Assembly: GCF_011761945.1 (NCBI RefSeq)
Contig: NZ_JAASQV010000001.1
Span: forward strand, 1,860,001-1,924,000
Source: Sphingomonas leidyi
GTDB lineage: Bacteria; Pseudomonadota; Alphaproteobacteria; Sphingomonadales; Sphingomonadaceae
Length of the DNA stretch: 64,000 nt
Direction of reading: 5' to 3'
The notes under the pieces were generated by a model, which was not told the origin of the DNA, searched no databases, and was given only the letters and a program-made list of their open reading frames with translations. Each line of letters starts with the position of its first letter. The first letter of the stretch is position 1. Position numbers and translations under genes: made by a program. Below are positions 33,584 through 43,935 of the stretch, one piece after another.

Positions 33584-34300
33584 TTATTTGTAGCCGCGGC
33601 GCGGAAGCGGCTGGACGATCTCGCTGGTCGGCCCCGTGACCCAGCTCGCCGGCTGGGGCTGCGGACGGGGCGCCATACCGGGCATGGTCACCATGTTGAA
33701 CGCCTCGCCGCCCAGGTTGCGGGCGTCGGCCATCAGGATCGGCGTGGAGGGCCCCGAGCGCTCGGGATTCGTCACCGGCTCGTCCGTCACCATCACGTCG
33801 CCGCCGATCTCCGTCAGCGCGTAGAGCTGCTTGGCGAAGGCCGCAGGGAAGCGGATGCAGCCATGCGAGGCGGGATAGCCGGGCAGATGGCCGGCATGCA
33901 GCGCGATCCCGTCCCAGGTGAGCCGCTGCATATAGGGCATCGGCGCGTTCGAATAGAGGTTCGAACGGTGGAAGACTTTCTTCTGGAGGATGGTGAAGGC
34001 GCCGGCCGGCGTCTCGTGCCGGTCCGAACCGGTCGACACCGTGCTCGCCCCCACCAGCTTGCCGCCGCGATAGACATAGGCGCGCTGGTCCGGAATGCTC
34101 ACCACGATCGAGACGGGATCCCAGTCGTTCGTGCTCGCGCGGATGATCTGCGGCTGCTCGTACCAGACCCATTGGCCGTTGCGCAGCCCCTCGGGCGCGA
34201 CCTGCATCGTGTCGGACGCGATCCCCTGCGCGGCGGCGGGAGCGGTGGGAAGAATGGCGGCCAAGGCCAGGAAAAGGACGGCAAAGGTGCCGGAACGCAT
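33584..34300 (-). CDS. L,D-transpeptidase (YkuD domain), exported
   Basis: 238 residues. Signal peptide 'MRSGTFAVLFLALAAILPTA' to 'APAAAQ'. The YkuD catalytic motif is 'HAGHLPGYPASHGCIRF' with Cys148. The substrate lid region is 'TGSDRHETPAGAFTIL'. It forms 3-3 crosslinks in peptidoglycan or attaches proteins to it. A Pro-rich C-terminal tail ('GMAPRPQPQPASW') looks flexible. It is divergent from a second, unrelated-subfamily L,D-transpeptidase gene 261 bp away. Confidence 0.93.
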   Translation of the reverse strand: MRSGTFAVLFLALAAILPTAPAAAQGIASDTMQVAPEGLRNGQWVWYEQPQIIRASTNDWDPVSIVVSIPDQRAYVYRGGKLVGASTVSTGSDRHETPAGAFTILQKKVFHRSNLYSNAPMPYMQRLTWDGIALHAGHLPGYPASHGCIRFPAAFAKQLYALTEIGGDVMVTDEPVTNPERSGPSTPILMADARNLGGEAFNMVTMPGMAPRPQPQPASWVTGPTSEIVQPLPRRGYK

Positions 34301-34561
34301 CGAACAGCTCTCCGAATCCGACGAGCCAGGACGGCTCAGGGCGATTCCTTAACGAAATTAACCTAATTTCGTGCCGCTGCCGAATCGGCGATATTCGCAC
34401 GGCCAAATCGCTGGCAACGTTCCGGATTTCGGGAAGGCTTCGGCGAACCGGGCGAACGATGCGGCGAGTCGCGCAACTTGGGACAGATGTTGAGCAACGC
34501 GCTTACCATCTGTCTGGTATAGGTTCCCCTTGGGGACGAGCAGCGGGCTTTTTGGATAGTG

Positions 34562-35275
34562 ATGGATAGTCTCGATACGATTCAGTCGCGTCGCGCCTTG
34601 TTGAGGACGGCGCTGGTGATGGCGAGCGGCGCGGCGGTTTCGGCCTGCGCCTCGCGCACGATCGGAACCGCGATGGCACCGGCGCCGCTGCCGGTCCCGG
34701 CGCCGATCCCCGAAATTCCCAAGGCGCCCGAAGTGGCCGCCGCCAAGGTGCCCGGCGTGCCCGCCGGCATTCGCCCGGAACTGTTCAAGAAGGCGCTGGC
34801 CGCGCTCAACCGCCATTCGATGCGCATCCCGTCGCACGACCGGATCGCGATCGCCGACTTCGCCTCGCCTTCCTACAGCCCGCGCTTCTTCGTGGTGAAC
34901 CTGGGAACCGGCCAGGTCGAGCGCTTCCTGGTCGCGCACGGCATCGGCTCGGATCCGCAGCATACCGGGCTGCTCCAGCGCTTCTCGAACGAAGTGAATT
35001 CGGAAGCGACCTGCGAGGGCGCGTTCCTGACCGCCGACTATTATGTCGGCAAGCATGGCGACTCGCAGCGCCTGCTCGGCCTCGACCCGACCAACAACAA
35101 CGCGCTCGACCGCGCGATCGTGGTCCATTCGGCCTGGTATGCGAACACCGACATGATCGGCCGGCACGGCAAGCTCGGCCGCAGCCAGGGCTGCTTCGCG
35201 GTGGGAGAGAACGAGCTGGCCAAGCTGTTCGAGCGGCTCGGCCCGGGCCGGATGATCTACTCCGCCAAGGTCTGA
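34562..35275 (+). CDS. Murein L,D-transpeptidase, YkuD_2 subfamily, exported
   Basis: 237 residues from the ATG at 34562 (a GTG lies directly before it). The N-terminus is a twin-arginine-like lipoprotein signal ('SRRALLRTALVMASGAAVSAC'). A Pro-rich linker follows ('PAPLPVPAPIPEIPKAPEV'). The domain 'FFVVNLGTGQVERFLVAHG' leads to the catalytic segments 'RAIVVHSAWYAN' and 'GKLGRSQGCFAVGEN' with Cys211. This subfamily is separate from the classic YkuD proteins and is common in sphingomonads. It converges with the next gene, 5 bp apart. Confidence 0.88.
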   Translation: MDSLDTIQSRRALLRTALVMASGAAVSACASRTIGTAMAPAPLPVPAPIPEIPKAPEVAAAKVPGVPAGIRPELFKKALAALNRHSMRIPSHDRIAIADFASPSYSPRFFVVNLGTGQVERFLVAHGIGSDPQHTGLLQRFSNEVNSEATCEGAFLTADYYVGKHGDSQRLLGLDPTNNNALDRAIVVHSAWYANTDMIGRHGKLGRSQGCFAVGENELAKLFERLGPGRMIYSAKV

Positions 35276-35280
35276 TCGCC

Positions 35281-36792
35281 TCAATTCCTCGGCAGTGCGG
35301 GCCCCGGCCCCGTTCCGCAGGGAAATGGCGGCGCCCAGCAGGGATAGCCGAATTCGAGCTTCGTCGCATAGCGGGCGACCGGCCTTTGCGGCCAGCTGCC
35401 CGGCAGCACCACCTCCGCCTTGCCGCTGCCCCTGGGCCAGGTCGCGACGCTGGCGGGCGTGACGCCGTACCACAGCGCCTCGCCCTCGAACCGCCGCTTG
35501 AAGGCGATCGCCATCACCCGGTTCCCCATCCATAGCTGGTGATAGTCGGCCGGGCTGCGCTGGGGCCCCTTCGCATCCACCACTGCCGAGCGGGCGAAAT
35601 AGATGTCCTGCCACGGCGCTGCCGGCGCGGCGAAGGCGAGCGCCTTGGCCGGCTCCTGCGGCATGGCGGGGCGCGGCACGATGCGGAAGCTGGCGAGCAG
35701 CACCAGTGCGGCCACCACCACCAGCCCGCGCAGGTCGCGCCAGGTGAGGAGCAGCCAGGTGAACAGCGCCGCCATCGGGAACAGCCATTTGAAATAATGG
35801 GCGTTGAAGAAGCGCCACATGCCGCTGGGCACCAGATCGACATAGGCAAGCATCATCGCGGTGTAGATCAGCGCGGCCAGCGCCATGCAGAGCGTGAGCC
35901 AGCGCGCCGGGCCCCGCAGGCGCATGACGCCCAGGATCAGGCCCGCCGCGCCGGTGAGCAGCCAGGGCAGTTCGCGCAGCAGGCCGGTCTCGCCGGGGAA
36001 CCAGGGTGCGGGATCGACCAGCAATATGCTCGCCTTCCAGCCGAGATCGGCGAAGGCGAAGCCATAGTCGCCCGAGAGCAGGGTATAGTCGGTGAGGCGC
36101 CAGCCATAGATGGCGAGATAGAGCGCCGCATAGGGAAGGAACGCCGCCGCCGCGCCGCCGGTCGCCCGGGCGAGATCCGGCCAACGCCGCTCCATCAGCA
36201 CCGGGCGCCACAGGGCGAAGCCGCCGATGACGACCCCCACCACGACGTCCGCCGGGCGAACCAGCGCGATTCCCGCCAGCAGTGCCCCGAGCAGCCAGGG
36301 GCGGCGGCGCGCGCCGGACATCATGTCCGCCGCCTCGGCAAAGGCGAGCCAGATAAGGGCCGCCGACATGGTGGTGGTCCAGGGCTCGAGCCAGAATTTG
36401 GAGATGCGCAGGTCGCCGATCGTCGCGGCGAGGAACAGCAGCCCCGCGGCGAAGCTCCCGACCCCGAGGCGCGCGCAGACGCGGTGGAAGCCCCAGAAGG
36501 CGAGCGCATAGCAGGCCAGGTTGATCGGCACGAAGGGCGTCGGCGCCCAGGCGAAGGGCGCGCCCGCGAGCGGATAGAGCAAGGGGTACCAATGCTGGTC
36601 CGGGCTCAGGTCGAGGCGCAGAAAGGCCCTGGCCGACAGCAGATACTGCTTCTGGTCGTGCCAGCCGCGCCACCATGGCCCTTCCGGCGCGAAGAACTTC
36701 AAGTTGATCTTGAAGACCGTATAGGCCGCGAAGACGATCATGACCGCCCGCACCGGATGCGCGTCGAACTGGCGGCGGATCCAATGGAGCAT
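35281..36792 (-). CDS. Polytopic membrane protein, GT-C glycosyltransferase-like
   Basis: 503 residues with roughly ten membrane helices ('AVMIVFAAYTVFKI', 'GALLAGIALVRPADVVVGVV', 'LVVVAALVLLASFRI' and others) and a soluble C-terminal part of about 110 residues. The first outside loop carries 'WHDQKQYLLSARAFL', resembling the acidic D-x-x-x-Y first-loop motif of GT-C enzymes that use lipid-linked sugars. I do not recognise a specific family. The start at 36792 (MLHWIRRQF) was chosen over upstream in-frame codons that look non-coding. Confidence 0.7.
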   Translation of the reverse strand: MLHWIRRQFDAHPVRAVMIVFAAYTVFKINLKFFAPEGPWWRGWHDQKQYLLSARAFLRLDLSPDQHWYPLLYPLAGAPFAWAPTPFVPINLACYALAFWGFHRVCARLGVGSFAAGLLFLAATIGDLRISKFWLEPWTTTMSAALIWLAFAEAADMMSGARRRPWLLGALLAGIALVRPADVVVGVVIGGFALWRPVLMERRWPDLARATGGAAAAFLPYAALYLAIYGWRLTDYTLLSGDYGFAFADLGWKASILLVDPAPWFPGETGLLRELPWLLTGAAGLILGVMRLRGPARWLTLCMALAALIYTAMMLAYVDLVPSGMWRFFNAHYFKWLFPMAALFTWLLLTWRDLRGLVVVAALVLLASFRIVPRPAMPQEPAKALAFAAPAAPWQDIYFARSAVVDAKGPQRSPADYHQLWMGNRVMAIAFKRRFEGEALWYGVTPASVATWPRGSGKAEVVLPGSWPQRPVARYATKLEFGYPCWAPPFPCGTGPGPALPRN

Positions 36793-36889
36793 GGCCTGCG
36801 GGTATCCTCTGCGCGGGGTTGGCACAAGCGCGCCCGAGCGACTAGGTGTGTGGCGTGATCGAAACATAACCGGTTGCAAGACGGAGACG

Positions 36890-38941
<2,052 letters not shown>

Positions 38942-38973
38942 GTCGAGGACTCAAACAAGTATCTGATTTTCCT

Positions 38974-39023
38974 CCGTCATCCCCGCGCTCTCTTTCGTCA
39001 CCCCGCCTGCGCGGGGATGACGG
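38974..39023. terminator. Long hairpin (dispersed repeat) after nadE
   Basis: A perfect 15-bp stem CCGTCATCCCCGCGC/GCGCGGGGATGACGG with a 20-nt loop. It belongs to the same dispersed repeat family as the element between mtnD and mtnC. Its position 32 bp after the nadE stop suggests it serves as a terminator or 3' stabiliser, although no T-run follows. Confidence 0.65.
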
Positions 39024-39104
39024 GGTTCGCCGAATGAGTCCTCGGCCTGGGTTTCCGTGTCATGGTCACCTCCGCCTCGTCCGGAAAGGCCATAGCCATC
39101 CGGG

Positions 39105-39119
39105 CGATAGCGTTACCAG
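39105..39119. promoter_or_regulatory. Xyl-box-like operator upstream of GH3
   Basis: The minus strand reads CTGGTAACGCTATCG, close to the xyl-box TGGTAGCGCTAACA described for LacI-type control of xylan genes in Xanthomonas. It lies 57 bp upstream of the GH3 start. A single imperfect match; tentative. Confidence 0.35.
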
Positions 39120-39141
39120 CGCTTGACCTGTATATCCTTCC

Positions 39142-39155
39142 CGACAACGCTGACA
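39142..39155. promoter_or_regulatory. Candidate LacI operator upstream of GH3
   Basis: CGACAACGCTGACA, matching the palindrome TGACAACGTTGTCA at 11 of 14 positions by eye. It is centred about 29 bp before the GH3 ATG, where a bound repressor would block transcription. Near-identical sites lie before the FHS permease and the second GH3 gene. Confidence 0.55.
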
Positions 39156-39176
39156 AAAATAGCGAGAGAGGGAATC

Positions 39177-41396
39177 ATGCACGTCCGCCGTCACGCCTTC
39201 ACGGCGCCGTTGATCGCACTGGGCATCGCTCTCGCGGCCGCGGCCCCCGCCGCCGCACAGGACCAGCCCCGGCCCTGGATGGATGCCGGCCTCGCTCCCG
39301 ATGCGCGGGTGAAGGCAGTGCTCGCACAGATGAGCGAGGACGAGAAGCTGACGCTGGTCTTCGGCTATTTCGGCACCGATTTCGCGCCGAAGAACGGCTA
39401 TAAGGCCCACGCGGAAGCGCGGCAGGGCTCGGCCGGCTATGTGCCGGGCATTCCCCGGCTGGGCATCCCCGCCCAGTGGCAGACCGATGCCGGCATCGGC
39501 GTGGCCACCCAGGGCGGCGCGGCGCGAAAGCGCGGACGGACCGCCCTGCCCTCGGGCCTCGCCACCGCCGCGAGCTGGGACGTCGACCTCGCCCATGCCG
39601 GCGGCGCGATGATCGGCGCGGAGGCGCGCGCGTCGGGCTTCAACGTGATGCTCGCCGGCGGCGTCAACCTGATGCGCGAACCCCGCAACGGCCGGAACTT
39701 CGAATATGGCGGCGAGGACCCGCTGCTCGCCGGCACGATGGTGGGCGCGCAGATCGCCGGCATCCAGTCCAACCACATCATCTCCACCGTGAAACACTAT
39801 GCGGTGAACGATCAGGAAACCGATCGCGATACCGGCAACTCGATCATCGACCAGGGCGCGGCGCGGACCAGCGACCTGCTCGCCTTCCAGATCGCGATCG
39901 AGAAGGGCGATCCGGGTTCGGTGATGTGCGCATACAACCGGGTGAACGGCATCCATGCCTGCGAACACCCCTGGCTGCTGACCGACGTGCTGCGCCGCGA
40001 CTGGGGCTATAAGGGCTATGTGATGTCGGACTGGGGGGCGACGCACTCCACCGCGCCGGCCGCGAATGCCGGGCTCGACCAGGATTCGGGCTTCCCGTTC
40101 GACAAGGAGCCCTATTTCGGCGCGCCGCTGAAGGCGGCGGTGGCGAAGGGCGAGGTTTCGGCCGCGCGGCTCGACGCGATGGCGGGCGCGATCCTGCATG
40201 CGATGTTCGCCAACGGGCTGTTCGAAAGGCCGATCGCCGAGGCGCCGATGGACCTGGCCCCCGCGATGCTCGCCAGCCATGCCGAAGCGACTCGCCGGGA
40301 TGCCGAGGGCGGCGCCGTCCTGCTCAAGAACCGGGACGCGATCCTGCCGCTCTCGCCTACGGCAAGGAAGATCGTCGTGATCGGCGGGCGCGCCGACAAG
40401 GGCGTGCTCGCGGGCAGCGGCTCGTCGCTGGTCTATCCGGTGGGCGGCAATGCCGTGCCCGGCCTGAAGCCGGCGACCTGGCCGGGGCCGGTGATGTACT
40501 ATCCCGATGCGCCGTTCGCGGCGATCAGGGCGCAGGCGCCCAATGCCGAGATCGTGTTCGCCGATGGCGGCAATGCCGGCAGCGCCGCGAAGCTCGCCCG
40601 GGATGCGGATGTCGCGATCGTCTTCGCCACGCAATGGGCGGGCGAGGCGTTCGACGTGTCGCTCACGCTCGAGGACGGCCAGGACAAGCTGATCGCGGCG
40701 GTGGCCAAGGCCAATCCGCGAACGGTGGTGGTGCTCGAGACCGGCGGACCGGTGCTGACACCATGGCGCGACCAGGTCGCCGCCATCCTCGCCGCGTGGT
40801 ATCCGGGCACCCAGGGCGGCAACGCGATCGCCAACCTGCTGTTCGGCAAGGAAAATCCTTCAGGCCATCTGCCGGTCAGCTTCCCGGCGAGCCTCGACCA
40901 GCTGGCCAAGCCCGCCGCGCCCAACAAGGGCGACACGAGCTATGGCGAGGGCGCGACGGTGGGCTATAAATGGTATGACGCCAAGGGGCTGACGCCCGCC
41001 TTCGCCTTCGGGCACGGGCTCAGCTACACCACGTTCGCCTATTCGGGGCTGCGCGCGCGCGCCGATGGCGGAACGGTCTCGGCCAGCTTCACCGTGCGCA
41101 ACACCGGCAAGGTGAAGGGCAAGGCCGTGCCGCAGCTCTATGTCGCCGGCGCCGGCTGGGAAGCGCCGAAGCGGCTGGGCGCCTTCGACAAGATCGCGCT
41201 GGCGCCGGGCGAAGCGAAGCAGGTTTCGCTCAAGATCGATCCGCGCCTGCTCGCGACATGGGACGCGGCGGGCAATGGCTGGAAGATCGCGGGCGGGACG
41301 GTGCAAGTGATGCTGGCCACCTCGGCCAAGGATATCGTCGCGACGGTGCCGGTGACGCTCGAGGCGCGAACGATCGCGGTGGGGTGGCGGCCCTAG
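39177..41396 (+). CDS. Glycoside hydrolase family 3 (beta-glucosidase-like), exported
   Basis: 739 residues with a strong ribosome-binding site (GAGAGAGGGA). The signal peptide ends near 'AAAAPAAAQ'. The N-terminal GH3 barrel has 'GGVNLMREPRNGRNFEYGGE', 'TVKHYAVNDQETDRD' and the nucleophile Asp285 in 'KGYVMSDWGATHS'. The alpha/beta sandwich domain follows ('TLEDGQDKLIAAVAKANPRT'), then a C-terminal fibronectin III-like domain ('VRNTGKVKGKAVPQLYV'). It is a periplasmic exo-acting beta-glycosidase (glucoside or xyloside). It is similar in layout to the GH3 enzyme at 60.7-63.0 kb. It converges with the Gfo/Idh gene. Confidence 0.93.
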   Translation: MHVRRHAFTAPLIALGIALAAAAPAAAQDQPRPWMDAGLAPDARVKAVLAQMSEDEKLTLVFGYFGTDFAPKNGYKAHAEARQGSAGYVPGIPRLGIPAQWQTDAGIGVATQGGAARKRGRTALPSGLATAASWDVDLAHAGGAMIGAEARASGFNVMLAGGVNLMREPRNGRNFEYGGEDPLLAGTMVGAQIAGIQSNHIISTVKHYAVNDQETDRDTGNSIIDQGAARTSDLLAFQIAIEKGDPGSVMCAYNRVNGIHACEHPWLLTDVLRRDWGYKGYVMSDWGATHSTAPAANAGLDQDSGFPFDKEPYFGAPLKAAVAKGEVSAARLDAMAGAILHAMFANGLFERPIAEAPMDLAPAMLASHAEATRRDAEGGAVLLKNRDAILPLSPTARKIVVIGGRADKGVLAGSGSSLVYPVGGNAVPGLKPATWPGPVMYYPDAPFAAIRAQAPNAEIVFADGGNAGSAAKLARDADVAIVFATQWAGEAFDVSLTLEDGQDKLIAAVAKANPRTVVVLETGGPVLTPWRDQVAAILAAWYPGTQGGNAIANLLFGKENPSGHLPVSFPASLDQLAKPAAPNKGDTSYGEGATVGYKWYDAKGLTPAFAFGHGLSYTTFAYSGLRARADGGTVSASFTVRNTGKVKGKAVPQLYVAGAGWEAPKRLGAFDKIALAPGEAKQVSLKIDPRLLATWDAAGNGWKIAGGTVQVMLATSAKDIVATVPVTLEARTIAVGWRP

Positions 41397-41440
41397 GCCG
41401 TAATCGTCGCCTGGATGACGGGTGCGGTGCGCGACCGCGG

Positions 41441-42463
41441 TCAAAGGGTCAATCGCCGCCCTTCCCGCGCGCTTTCCCGCGCCATCTCCATGATCCGCAG
41501 CCCCAGCACCGCGTCCTCGCCGCTGACCGGCACGGGCGCTCCCTCGGTGATCGCCCTGGCGATGCCGGCATAATAGCCGCGATAGTCGCCGGTTTCGGTC
41601 GGCACGATCTCGCTGCCGCCATCGGCGCGCGTGAGGGTGCCGTGGAATTGCGGCTCCTCGTCGCCCATGGCGGGATCGGTGTAGCGGGCGCCATCCTTCA
41701 CCCGCGCCTCCTGCGGATCGAGGCCGTGCTTGGCGAAATCGGCCCGGGTGCCGTGCAGCCAGAAGCGCGGACGCGGCGTGACGAACAGGCGACCGGCGGA
41801 AAGCGTCACCCGGCGCGGGCCATGGAACAGGGTGATCTCGAAATAATCGTCGGTGCGCCCGCCCTGGCGCTGGACCGCGAGATCGGCCTGGAGCGCCTCC
41901 GGTACGCCGAAGAGCTGAAGCGCCTGGTCGATCAGATGCGGACCGAGATCGGCGAGGATGCCGGCCCCCGCTCCGGGATCTTCCTTCCAGGCCTGGGCAA
42001 GCGCGGGGCGGAACCGGTCCCAACGCAGCTCGGCCAGCATCACCTCGCCCAGCACGCCGCTGTCCAGCAGCTTGCGGACGGTGCGGAAATCGCCGTCCCA
42101 GCGGCGATTGTGGAAGGCGCTGACCAGCAGGCCCTTCGCCTTGGCGAGCGCGACCAGCGCTTCGCCGTCGGCAAGGCTGGTCGCGAAGGGCTTGTCGATC
42201 ACGACATGCTTGCCGGCCTCCAGCGCCCGGCGCGCAAGCGGGGCGTGGGTGTCGTTGGGCGTGGTGATCACGACCAGCCGGATGTCGGGATCGGCAAGCA
42301 GCGCCTCCGGCGTGGTGACGGGCACGTCGGGATGGCGCTCACGCACCAGGTCGGCGCGCGAAGTGGCGATGGCGGCGAGTTCCAGCGCCGGCACGGCGGC
42401 CACCAGGGGCGCATGGAAGGCCATGCCGCCCAGGCCATAGCCAATCACTCCGGTGCGGATCAT
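41441..42463 (-). CDS. Gfo/Idh/MocA-family oxidoreductase (cytoplasmic)
   Basis: 340 residues, starting MIRTGVIGYGLGGMAFHAPL (an NAD(P)-binding Rossmann fold with G-x-G-x-x-G) after GAGGGAG. The family catalytic Lys is in 'GKHVVIDKPFATSLADGE'. Then come 'FHNRRWDGDFRTVRKLLDSG' and the His-containing 'ILADLGPHLIDQALQLFG'. There is no signal peptide, unlike its two neighbours. It resembles the YdgJ-type sugar or inositol dehydrogenases. It lies 109 bp after the preceding gene on the same strand and may end the GH97 transcription unit. Confidence 0.9.
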   Translation of the reverse strand: MIRTGVIGYGLGGMAFHAPLVAAVPALELAAIATSRADLVRERHPDVPVTTPEALLADPDIRLVVITTPNDTHAPLARRALEAGKHVVIDKPFATSLADGEALVALAKAKGLLVSAFHNRRWDGDFRTVRKLLDSGVLGEVMLAELRWDRFRPALAQAWKEDPGAGAGILADLGPHLIDQALQLFGVPEALQADLAVQRQGGRTDDYFEITLFHGPRRVTLSAGRLFVTPRPRFWLHGTRADFAKHGLDPQEARVKDGARYTDPAMGDEEPQFHGTLTRADGGSEIVPTETGDYRGYYAGIARAITEGAPVPVSGEDAVLGLRIMEMARESAREGRRLTL

Positions 42464-42572
42464 GCGACGCTCCCTCATATCCTGCTGCCACCGCCCCTTA
42501 GGGCCAGGCAGGCGGCCGCGGGAAGAAAAAGCGTGGCCCCGGCCGTCAGCCGGGATCACGGAGGGGACCTCT

Positions 42573-43916
42573 TCAGATCGCGTATTTCGCCCGCTGCGGC
42601 CGGTTGAGCATCGCATTGGCCGCATCGTCGCCGATGAACCGCTCCGACACGGGATCCCATTTGAGCCGCCGCCCGGTCTTCATCGCGATGTGATGGAGCA
42701 GGCAGGTCGAGCAGGCACGGTGGCCGATCTCGGCGGGCGCGCTGACCGGCACGCCCTTCAGGATCGCGTCCAGCCAGTTCCGATGTTGCTCGGGCGCCTT
42801 GTAGAGCCGGACCTCGTTCGGGCCGATCACGCTGTCGAGGATTCCCGGATCGCTCGCGGTCAGCGGCACGTCGGCAGGCTTGGAGGGATCGGAGGAGGAG
42901 ACGGCGCCCGTGCGCTGGACGAAGACCCAGCCCTTGTCGCCGATGAACTTCACGCCATTGGGCAGCGCGCCCGAGATCGTCATCGTCACGCCATTGGCAT
43001 AGCGGGCATGCGTCTCGAACAGGCCGTGCACGTTCCATAGCCCGGACTTGGGGAATTCGGCGCTGCCCCAGATCTCGACCGGGCCGCTATGCTCCATGTC
43101 CATGCCCCAATGGGCGATGTCGACGTGATGGGCGCCCCAGCCGGTGATCATGCCGGCGCCGAACTGCTCCATGCGGAGCCAGCCGGGCCGATCCTCGAAG
43201 CTGTTCTGCGGGTGGACGCGGGTCTCGGTATAATAGACTTCGGGCGTGGTCCCCAGCCAGGCGTCGTAATCGAGGTTGGACGGAATCGGCATCCGCGGCG
43301 CTTCCGGTCCGGAGGGATCGCCGGGCAGGCCGATCTCCACATGCTTCAGCCTGCCGATCCGGCCGTTGCGGACCAGCTCGCAGGCGCGGTGGAATTGCGG
43401 CCAGGGGTCCTGCCCACGCTGCTGCGACCCGATCTGGAGGATCCTGCCGGATTGCTTGACCTCGTCCGCCATCCGCCGCCCCTCGGCGATAGTGAGCGAG
43501 GCGGGCTTCTGGAGATAGACGTGCTTGCCCGCCCGCACCGCATGCACGGCAAGCGGGGCGTGCTGGTGATCGGGCGTGGAGATCAGCACCGCGTCGATGT
43601 CCTTCGCGGCAAGCAGTTCGCGATAATCGGAATGGCCGCGCGTGCCCGAATAGGGTTTGCCGGTGCTTGCGGCATAGCGATCGTCGACCAGCTGCATGCC
43701 GGCGCCGAGCCGCTTGGTATCGACATCGCACACCGCGACGATCTGGGCATCGGCGTGCTTGTGGATCTCCTTCATGTCGTGGACCCTGCTGATCCGGCCG
43801 ACGCCGATCGCGCCGATCGTCACCCGGTTCGACGGCGCGTTCCTGCCGAACACGCTGGACGGCACGATCATCGGCGCCGCGATGGCCCCGAGCGTCTGGC
43901 GTCTGGAAAGCCGCAT
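42573..43916 (-). CDS. Exported Gfo/Idh/MocA oxidoreductase with Tat-type signal
   Basis: 447 residues with AAGGAGAGGGG before the ATG. The N-terminus 'MRLSRRQTLGAIAAPMIVPS' is a twin-arginine signal (S-R-R-Q-T-L). The Rossmann segment 'VTIGAIGVGRISRVHDMKEI' is followed by catalytic-Lys region 'KHVYLQKPASLTIAEGRRMA'. 'FGAGMITGWGAHHVDIAHWG' is the signature of the exported subgroup abundant in Bacteroidetes and Planctomycetes and related to GH109. It would be folded with NAD(P) before export. It lies 19 bp from the next upstream gene in the GH97 operon. The substrate is unknown; oxidation of a sugar hydroxyl is inferred. Confidence 0.88.
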   Translation of the reverse strand: MRLSRRQTLGAIAAPMIVPSSVFGRNAPSNRVTIGAIGVGRISRVHDMKEIHKHADAQIVAVCDVDTKRLGAGMQLVDDRYAASTGKPYSGTRGHSDYRELLAAKDIDAVLISTPDHQHAPLAVHAVRAGKHVYLQKPASLTIAEGRRMADEVKQSGRILQIGSQQRGQDPWPQFHRACELVRNGRIGRLKHVEIGLPGDPSGPEAPRMPIPSNLDYDAWLGTTPEVYYTETRVHPQNSFEDRPGWLRMEQFGAGMITGWGAHHVDIAHWGMDMEHSGPVEIWGSAEFPKSGLWNVHGLFETHARYANGVTMTISGALPNGVKFIGDKGWVFVQRTGAVSSSDPSKPADVPLTASDPGILDSVIGPNEVRLYKAPEQHRNWLDAILKGVPVSAPAEIGHRACSTCLLHHIAMKTGRRLKWDPVSERFIGDDAANAMLNRPQRAKYAI

Positions 43917-43935
43917 GCCCCTCTCCTTCCCTGGT

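Noticed and set aside
28433..34300. SAM or other riboswitch upstream of the mtn genes
   Set aside because: The 44 bp between mtnB and the preceding gene are too short, and no conserved riboswitch core could be recognised.
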